In this document: positions 5,903 through 10,149 of the stretch, one piece after another | How positions within the stretch are numbered: the first letter of the stretch is position 1 | Layout of the letters: each line of letters opens with the position of its first letter | Source: Elusimicrobia bacterium RIFCSPLOWO2_01_FULL_59_12 | GTDB taxonomy: Bacteria; Elusimicrobiota; Elusimicrobia; 2-01-FULL-59-12 | Length of the DNA: 10,149 bases | Assembly: GCA_001800075.1 (NCBI GenBank) | Contig: MGUR01000066.1 | Span: forward strand, 1-10,149 | Reading direction: 5' to 3' | Made by a program: the position numbers and the translations under genes | The notes under the pieces: model-generated | Database searches by the model: none | What the model was told of the DNA's origin: nothing | Seen by the model: the letters and a program-made list of their open reading frames with translations, nothing else

Positions 5903-6844
5903 ATGAAGTCTGATGAACTGAGGAAGCAACTCCGCCGCAAATTGACTGTGATGTTGATCCCTCACAGCAATATCCGGCCTGTCCAGCTCCATTTATCGGT
6001 CTCTCTTCTGGTCGCTCTGCTGGTGTCCTGGGCCGGTTTGACGATGTGGTCCGGTTTTATCGTCAGCCGTCACGTCGACTATTGGAAAACGAAGGCGGAC
6101 GAACAGGTGATGAAGGCCAAAGTGTGGTATTACTCCCAGCAGATCAAGAAATCCCGGGAGTATCTGGACCGCGTCCGGGAAACCCAGCTGGCGCTGGAAA
6201 CCCTCCTCAATATGAAGACCCGCAAGGCGATCGTCACCTCGGAGAACGCCATGGGAGGACCCGGCCGGGCAGACCAGAAGGAACTGGCGTTGCTGTTAAA
6301 CAAGCAGGCGTCGGCCCTGAGCATGGAGGACATCAAGGAGCAATTTGACGATATGGAGCGGGCGGGCGAAGGGGTCCTTCAAAATTATCAGGAGATCTCC
6401 AGCTACATTAAGGATCAGCATGAACTCTACCGGGCGACCCCGCTCAATTGGCCCACGAAGGGCCGCTTGACCTCTTATTATGGGCTGCGCAAATTTCCAC
6501 TGGATGGGATGGATTCCGAGTTCCACCGCGGGATTGACATCGCCAGCCGCGAAGGGACCCCGATTCATGCCACCGCCGACGGGGTGGTGCGCATCGCTTC
6601 CTGGCAGGGGGGCTACGGACGGATGGTCGTCATTGATCACGGGCGCGGCTATCGCACCTATTACGGCCACAACTCTAAATTGCTGGTGAGCCCCGGGGAC
6701 CGCGTGACGCGCGGCCAGCCCATCGCGTTGATGGGCACTTCAGGCCTGAGCACCGGCCACCATTTGCATTACGAAGTCTGGCGCCACGGCAGCGCGCAAA
6801 ACCCGATGAAATTTGTCAAAGCGGATTTCGAAGTACAACACTAA
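5903..6844 (+). CDS. Membrane-anchored M23 family metallopeptidase (peptidoglycan endopeptidase, LytM-type)
   Basis: This 313-residue protein has a basic cytoplasmic N-terminus (about 1-27), one transmembrane segment (about 29-55), a probable coiled coil (about 60-105), a charged linker and a C-terminal M23/LytM domain (about 185-305). Zinc-ligand motifs are present: His208 and Asp212 in HRGID, and His287/His289 in HHLHY, with His256 in YYGHNSK as a further active-site histidine. The domain should therefore be catalytically competent and face the periplasm, cutting peptide cross-links in the cell wall. The start follows gaaagg at a spacing of about six. It leads a three-gene plus-strand group; a bactofilin follows after 14 bases. 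M23 enzymes beside bactofilins are a known cell-shape pairing (for example CcmA with Csd proteins in Helicobacter). No specific shape role can be assigned from sequence. Confidence 0.93.
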   Translation: MKSDELRKQLRRKLTVMLIPHSNIRPVQLHLSVSLLVALLVSWAGLTMWSGFIVSRHVDYWKTKADEQVMKAKVWYYSQQIKKSREYLDRVRETQLALETLLNMKTRKAIVTSENAMGGPGRADQKELALLLNKQASALSMEDIKEQFDDMERAGEGVLQNYQEISSYIKDQHELYRATPLNWPTKGRLTSYYGLRKFPLDGMDSEFHRGIDIASREGTPIHATADGVVRIASWQGGYGRMVVIDHGRGYRTYYGHNSKLLVSPGDRVTRGQPIALMGTSGLSTGHHLHYEVWRHGSAQNPMKFVKADFEVQH

Positions 6845-6858
6845 GGGAGACCTCGCCC

Positions 6859-7251
6859 ATGTTCAACAACAAACAAACCAACGGCATTAAAAAACCGGAC
6901 GCTCAGCTCGAAACCATGGTCGGCGCCGAATCGTTTTTTCAGGGAACGTTGCGCTCGAAAGGATCGATCCGCGTCGATGGGAAGATTGAAGGCGGCGTGT
7001 CCGCGGACGGCGTCATTGTCGGGGAGCAGGGTGAAATCCAGGGCGATGTGTCCGCGCGATCCGTGGTGGTCGGCGGCAAAGTCACCGGCAACATCCACGC
7101 GACCGAAACCCTCGAGCTCTTAGCGAAATCTCAGGTGTTCGGGGATCTTCACGCGCCCCAGCTGGTGATCGCCGAAGGCGCCGTTTTTGAAGGCAGCTGT
7201 CTCATGGCGTCGGAAAAATCCAAGATCATCGAAGTCAACGTCAACTCCTAA
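6859..7251 (+). CDS. Bactofilin (polymer-forming cytoskeletal protein)
   Basis: This 130-residue protein has the bactofilin (DUF583) pattern: a short polar N-terminus, then a run of beta-helix repeats from about residue 24 to 118 with regularly spaced V/I-G-x-V turns (FFQGTLRSKGSIRVDGKIEG, GEIQGDVSARSVVVGGKVTG, AEGAVFEGSC), then a short tail. Bactofilins polymerise without nucleotide at the inner membrane and recruit cell-wall enzymes. Here the direct upstream neighbour, an M23 peptidase with a membrane anchor, is the likely partner. The ATG follows agggaga by about nine bases. The length is typical of small bactofilins. The family call is secure; the partner assignment is from gene context. 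Confidence 0.93.
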   Translation: MFNNKQTNGIKKPDAQLETMVGAESFFQGTLRSKGSIRVDGKIEGGVSADGVIVGEQGEIQGDVSARSVVVGGKVTGNIHATETLELLAKSQVFGDLHAPQLVIAEGAVFEGSCLMASEKSKIIEVNVNS

Positions 7252-7282
7252 CCCAGCGAACCCCATCCGAATAGAGGCTATC

Positions 7283-7747
7283 ATGAAAATCGAAAAGCGT
7301 CTCCCGGCTTTAACGGCATGTCTGGTCGTCTCCTTAAGTTCTTGGATGTGCGCGCAGGAGAAGCAACCGGCTGCCTCCGCGCCGGCGGCGGCAGAAGTTC
7401 CCGAGGGGAGCATCGAAGTCCTCCGCCTGGCGCTTTGCAAAAACGTGGCGGACCGGGAACCGGACCAGGAGATCACCAGCGCGGCATTGGGAGACGTCGT
7501 GACGGGTTGGATTCAGGTTCGCTCCGGGCTGGGGGAGGTCACCCTAACGCACCGGTGGCTTCATGAAGGGGAGAACATGGGCGATGTGCCCCTGGTCGTG
7601 CGATCCTCGCCCTTTCGGACCTGGTCGCGAAAAACGATGGGTGCGACCGGGAAATGGACTCTGCAGGTGCTCGATCCCCAGGGCGCCGTTCTCAAAGAAG
7701 CGTCCCTGACCGTGACGGCGGCGCCTCCCGTGGCGTCTCCGCAATAA
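7283..7747 (+). CDS. Secreted DUF2914 domain protein
   Basis: The start at 7283 is chosen because agagg lies five bases upstream and because it gives a clean signal peptide (MKIEKRLPALTACLVVSLSSW, cleavage probably after MCA near residue 23). A longer open frame to 7187 overlaps the bactofilin and lacks these. The mature part has an Ala/Pro-rich linker (about 24-40) and then a domain matching the DUF2914 pattern: LCKNVADREPDQEI, VTGWIQVRSGLG, THRWLHEGENMGDVPL, FRTWSRKTM and GKWTLQVLDPQGAVL. The function of DUF2914 is not established; the fold is probably a small beta-sandwich. There is no lipobox, so it is likely periplasmic or envelope-associated. It follows the bactofilin after 31 bases and probably shares its transcript. 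Confidence 0.8.
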   Translation: MKIEKRLPALTACLVVSLSSWMCAQEKQPAASAPAAAEVPEGSIEVLRLALCKNVADREPDQEITSAALGDVVTGWIQVRSGLGEVTLTHRWLHEGENMGDVPLVVRSSPFRTWSRKTMGATGKWTLQVLDPQGAVLKEASLTVTAAPPVASPQ

Positions 7748-7790
7748 ACTCAAAAAATCGCTCTATTTTTAACCCTTCCTTCCTTTAGCT

Positions 7791-7830
7791 GCCTGCCTAC
7801 CGGCAGGCGGCTTGCCTTCCCGGCAGGGTT
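7791..7830. repeat. Short GGCAGG palindromic repeat unit
   Basis: gcctgcc (7791-7797) and ggcaggc (7802-7808) form a 7-bp stem with a four-base loop. A second, weaker tgcc/ggca pairing with cccggcaggg follows at about 7813-7828. The block lies in the 157-base gap between the DUF2914 gene and the SurA-N gene and has the look of a dispersed palindromic repeat. Confidence 0.5.
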
Positions 7831-7840
7831 TTCCTAAAAT
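7812..7840 (+). promoter_or_regulatory. Possible promoter for the SurA-N gene and purA
   Basis: TTGCCT (7812-7817), a 17-base spacer and TAAAAT (7835-7840) fit a sigma70-type promoter with a good -10 and a moderate -35. The start would be near 7847, immediately ahead of the hairpin at 7851-7868. It partly overlaps the palindromic repeat, so chance similarity is possible. Confidence 0.4.
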
Positions 7841-7850
7841 GTCGCGGCTA

Positions 7851-7873
7851 CCAGCTCTCAGGGGCTGGTTTTT
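7851..7873 (+). terminator. Intrinsic terminator-like hairpin with T-run
   Basis: CCAGCTC (7851-7857) pairs with GGGCTGG (7862-7868), seven pairs with one G-T, around the loop TCAG, followed by TTTTT (7869-7873). It could end the M23-bactofilin-DUF2914 transcript. Because it starts only a few bases after a possible promoter start, it might instead act as a leader hairpin or attenuator for the downstream genes. The stem is short. Confidence 0.5.
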
Positions 7874-7904
7874 GTACGTCTGAACGCAAGGATCCCTCGC
7901 CGTT

Positions 7905-8609
7905 ATGATGAACTTTCTTCGCAAGCACCAGTTCAAAATCTTTTTGTTCACGATTACGGTGTTTCTCCTCGGGACGTTCATCGGGTTCGGAGGGTATTTT
8001 TTCGCCTCCAAGGGAGGGCCGTCCGCCGCGATCGCGTCGGTGGACGGCGAAGACATCCCGCTGCGGGTTTTCCTGAGTCATTACCGGCGTGCGCTGGATC
8101 AGGTCCAGCCGGGAAAAACGCCGGACAAGGCCACCCTGCAAATTAAACGCGATGAGACCCTGCGCGACATGGTCCAGAGCGCGGTGTTTGCCAGGGAAGC
8201 GGCCCGCTACGGGATCCGCGTCCCGGACCAGCAGGTCGCCGTCAGCCTGACCCAGGCGCCCGCCTTCCAGGAGAAGGGGTCTTTCAGCTACCGGGTTTAC
8301 CTGGAGGCGCTTCAGTCTCAAATTCGCATGAGCCCCAAGGACTTCGAAGAGGAACAGCGAAGGTCCATCGCGTTTTTCAAGCTGCGCTGGCTGATCCAGT
8401 CCGCCATCAAAGTGACCGACCGGGAGGCCGACATGATGTCGGCGGCCCGTAACGCGGCCAAGCCGCTGAAAACCCAGAAGGAAAAGTCCGTATTTCGCCA
8501 GCAGCTGTGGCAGGAAAAGGTGATGCACTCGTTTAACGAGTGGTTTTCCCGGATCGGACGGGATCTGAAGGTAAAAACGCATTTTGAACTGCTGGAGGGG
8601 GCGCGCTAG
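7905..8609 (+). CDS. Membrane-anchored SurA/PpiD N-terminal-domain protein, no PPIase domain
   Basis: This 234-residue protein has a short cytoplasmic start, one transmembrane segment (about 10-34) and a periplasmic region of the SurA_N/PpiD chaperone type: a small strand with ASVDGEDIPLRVF, then helices including LRDMVQSAVFAREAARYGIRVPDQQV, the FSYRVYLEALQSQIRMSPKDFEEEQRRSI block and a final helical part. The parvulin peptidyl-prolyl isomerase domain found in full SurA or PpiD is absent, so a holdase-type role in envelope protein folding is inferred, without isomerase activity. Two adjacent ATGs (7905, 7908) are possible starts; the nearest ribosome-binding site, aagga, is about 12 bases away. 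The TAG stop is immediately followed by the purA ATG, so the two genes are almost certainly co-transcribed. Confidence 0.8.
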   Translation: MMNFLRKHQFKIFLFTITVFLLGTFIGFGGYFFASKGGPSAAIASVDGEDIPLRVFLSHYRRALDQVQPGKTPDKATLQIKRDETLRDMVQSAVFAREAARYGIRVPDQQVAVSLTQAPAFQEKGSFSYRVYLEALQSQIRMSPKDFEEEQRRSIAFFKLRWLIQSAIKVTDREADMMSAARNAAKPLKTQKEKSVFRQQLWQEKVMHSFNEWFSRIGRDLKVKTHFELLEGAR

Positions 8610-9905
8610 ATGTCGACGCTGGTGGTGGTGGGAGTTCAATGGGGCGATGAAGGCAAAGGCAAGATCGTCCATTTGCTGGGGCATCAGGCGGACTGGGTGG
8701 TCCGCTATCAGGGCGGAAACAACGCCGGCCACACGGTCATCTTTGACAACAAACATTTCGTGCTTCACCTCATTCCCTCCGGCATCCTTCAGCCGGGGAC
8801 GCAGTGCCTGATCGGCAACGGCGTGGTGGTGGACCCGGAAGCGCTGCATGAAGAAGTTCGCTTCCTGGAGAAGCGGAACGTTCACGTCCGCGGCCGGCTG
8901 CATGTGTCCGACGCGGCCCACGTGATCCTGGCGTATCACCGCTACCTGGATTGTTTGCGTGAAGACCGCGCCGGCGGGGGCAAGATCGGCACCACCCGCC
9001 GCGGCATCGGGCCGGCCTACTCCGACAAGGTGGGACGAAACGGCATCCGCATCGCGGATTATCTCAACCCATCCGTTTTTCGCCCGCTTTTGGAGCGGAA
9101 CCTGCGTGAAAAGGCGCCGCTTCTCAAACGCTTCGGCTCCTTATCCAAGATACGCCGCGATGTGCTGAAGTCCTATCCCGCTCTGAAGCGATTTCTTCAG
9201 CCGCTGGTCACAGACGGCCCCCACCTGGTGTACCGCGCGATGGAAAAACGCAAGAAAATCCTGTTTGAAAGCGCGCAAGGGACCATGCTGGACGTCGATT
9301 TCGGAACCTACCCGTATGTGACCTCCTCCAACCCGGTGGCGGGCGGGGTCTGCATTGGTTCCGGCTTGGCGCCGAACCGTTTGGATGAGGTGCTGGGGGT
9401 GGTGAAAGCCTATACCACCCGCGTGGGGGAAGGGCCGTTCCCCACAGAGCTTAAAGACAGCCTGGGCGAAGCCTTGCGCCGGCGCGGCATGGAATACGGC
9501 GCCACCACGGGCCGTCCGCGCCGCTGCGGCTGGTTCGATGCGGTCGCCGTCCGCAGCGCCGTCCGGATCAATGGCTGTCAGTGGCTGGCGCTGACCAAGC
9601 TGGACGTGCTGGAAGGAACGCATCCTTTGAGGATCGCCGTGGCCTATCGCGTGGGAAACAAACGGCTCAAGGAATTTCCAAACGACCGGCAGATGCAGGC
9701 GGAAGCGGAGCCGGTGTATGAAGAAATGCCCGGTTTCCACGGCTCGATCCGAGGCATGAAGCGGTATGCGCAGCTGCCGGCCAACGCGCGGGCGTACGTC
9801 AGGCGCCTGGAACAGCTGGTCGGCGCGCCCTTTGCTATGATTTCGCTCGGCCGCAGCCGCGAGGAAACGATCATTCTGGACTCCAAATTCCCATGGAAAC
9901 CTTAA
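8610..9905 (+). CDS. purA: Adenylosuccinate synthetase
   Basis: This cytosolic enzyme joins IMP and aspartate with GTP to make adenylosuccinate, the first committed step to AMP. At 431 residues it matches the usual family length. Motifs: VGVQWGDEGKGK near the N-terminus (P-loop-like, catalytic Asp), GGNNAGHTV (catalytic His), GTTRRGIGPAYSDKVGRNGI, ESAQGTMLDVDFGTYPYVTS, YTTRVGEGPFPTEL, GATTGRPRRCGWFDAVAVR and LTKLDVL, with a SLGRSREETI-type guanine-binding end. No key residue appears missing. Its start abuts the stop of the SurA-N gene with no intergenic base, implying translational coupling. Downstream, a double hairpin precedes carA. Confidence 0.98.
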   Translation: MSTLVVVGVQWGDEGKGKIVHLLGHQADWVVRYQGGNNAGHTVIFDNKHFVLHLIPSGILQPGTQCLIGNGVVVDPEALHEEVRFLEKRNVHVRGRLHVSDAAHVILAYHRYLDCLREDRAGGGKIGTTRRGIGPAYSDKVGRNGIRIADYLNPSVFRPLLERNLREKAPLLKRFGSLSKIRRDVLKSYPALKRFLQPLVTDGPHLVYRAMEKRKKILFESAQGTMLDVDFGTYPYVTSSNPVAGGVCIGSGLAPNRLDEVLGVVKAYTTRVGEGPFPTELKDSLGEALRRRGMEYGATTGRPRRCGWFDAVAVRSAVRINGCQWLALTKLDVLEGTHPLRIAVAYRVGNKRLKEFPNDRQMQAEAEPVYEEMPGFHGSIRGMKRYAQLPANARAYVRRLEQLVGAPFAMISLGRSREETIILDSKFPWKP

Positions 9906-9913
9906 CTCTTTTT

Positions 9914-9994
9914 CGTCATTCCCCGCCGTCCTTAGCGGGGAATCCAGTGTCGTTAACGTCTCTGGACCCCCGCTTACGACATGCGGGGGCGACG
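9914..9994. repeat. REP/MITE-like double palindrome between purA and carA
   Basis: Two hairpins lie side by side: attccccgc/gcggggaat (9918-9926 with 9935-9943, 9-bp arms) and cccccgc/gcggggg (9967-9973 with 9983-9989, 7-bp arms). They are linked by ccag (9944-9947) and ctgg (9962-9965), and the whole block is bounded by cgtc (9914-9917) and gacg (9991-9994). The style (CGTCATTCCCCGC through GCGGGGAATCCAG) matches a widespread class of bacterial interspersed palindromes. A ctctttttcg stretch precedes the first stem, so the block may also act as a terminator for purA. It fills almost the whole 105-base gap before carA. Confidence 0.7.
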
Positions 9995-10010
9995 GCGGTG
10001 TGGAATTGAT

Positions 10011-10149
10011 ATGAAAGCCTTGCTCGCTCTTGAATCCGGAAAAACGTTCCTCGGCGAATCGTTCGGCGCCGAGGGGGAAACCGCCGGTGAAGTGGTGTTC
10101 AATACCTCGATAGCCGGGTATCAGGAAATTCTGACGGATCCCTCGTATG
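10011..10149 (+). CDS. carA: Carbamoyl-phosphate synthase small (glutaminase) subunit, 5' part only
   Basis: The first 46 codons are present before the window ends. They read MKALLALESGKTFLGESFGA and continue through GETAGEVVFNTSIAGYQEILTDPSY, the characteristic CarA N-terminus. The complete subunit would supply ammonia from glutamine to CarB for carbamoyl phosphate, used in pyrimidine and arginine synthesis. No strong ribosome-binding site precedes the ATG (only gga about nine bases upstream). The catalytic triad lies outside the window. It follows purA on the same strand, separated by the double-palindrome block. Confidence 0.93.
   Translation, partial: MKALLALESGKTFLGESFGAEGETAGEVVFNTSIAGYQEILTDPSY

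Noticed and set aside
5887..5913. Eight-codon leader ORF (MRKARNEV) overlapping the M23 start
   Set aside because: No ribosome-binding site of its own and no run of regulatory codons; very short frames like this arise by chance.
7187..7282. Upstream extension of the DUF2914 gene
   Set aside because: It overlaps the bactofilin 3' end, lacks a ribosome-binding site and would bury the signal peptide. The ATG at 7283 is better on all three counts.
7848..8939. 363-codon minus-strand open frame antisense to the SurA-N gene and purA
   Set aside because: It overlaps two genes with clear family signatures, crosses their junction, and has no recognisable domain.

Overview
This looks like a chromosomal segment of a Gram-negative bacterium, moderately GC-rich. 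The Gram-negative reading rests on a SurA/PpiD-type periplasmic chaperone domain and an envelope gene set (M23 peptidase plus bactofilin). The combination of M23-bactofilin-DUF2914, a SurA-N protein directly ahead of purA, and abundant short palindromic repeats would suit an uncultured lineage such as Omnitrophota, Elusimicrobiota or a deltaproteobacterial relative. That placement is a weak inference; no marker in the window settles it.

Left edge (1 to about 1450): an accessory, degraded region with no intact protein gene. It holds a short T-G-A-A-A-A-C repeat array, a 15-bp tandem duplication, an attC-like stem-loop (211-261), and a group II intron remnant (about 270-1275). The intron's reverse transcriptase has lost an internal block in frame and ends before the YADD active site. 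A 138-bp nested inverted-repeat element and a 12-bp tandem doublet follow, next to the 3' end of a tRNA-His gene. The tRNA appears to mark the border between mobile debris and the conserved chromosome.

Minus-strand core (1455-5738): valS, rph and rdgB overlap one another and read leftward as one translationally coupled unit. They cover tRNA charging, tRNA 3'-end trimming and nucleotide-pool cleaning. tRNA-His lies downstream with its own good sigma70-type promoter just after the rdgB stop. valS carries an in-frame insertion of short repeats in its zinc-knuckle region.

Plus-strand core (5739-10149): a strong promoter (5805-5833) followed by a hairpin at about +1 leads a three-gene envelope group: a membrane-anchored M23 peptidase, a bactofilin and a secreted DUF2914 protein. 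A repeat-rich gap with a possible promoter and a terminator-like hairpin follows. Then comes a SurA-N-domain membrane protein lacking a PPIase domain, whose stop codon directly abuts the start of purA. A REP/MITE-like double hairpin separates purA from the beginning of carA, which runs off the right edge.

Most of the window is ordinary housekeeping DNA. The points most worth a second look are the attC-like stem-loop before the intron remnant, the repeat-derived insertion in ValRS, the 138-bp palindromic element, and the envelope cluster with its promoter-proximal hairpins.
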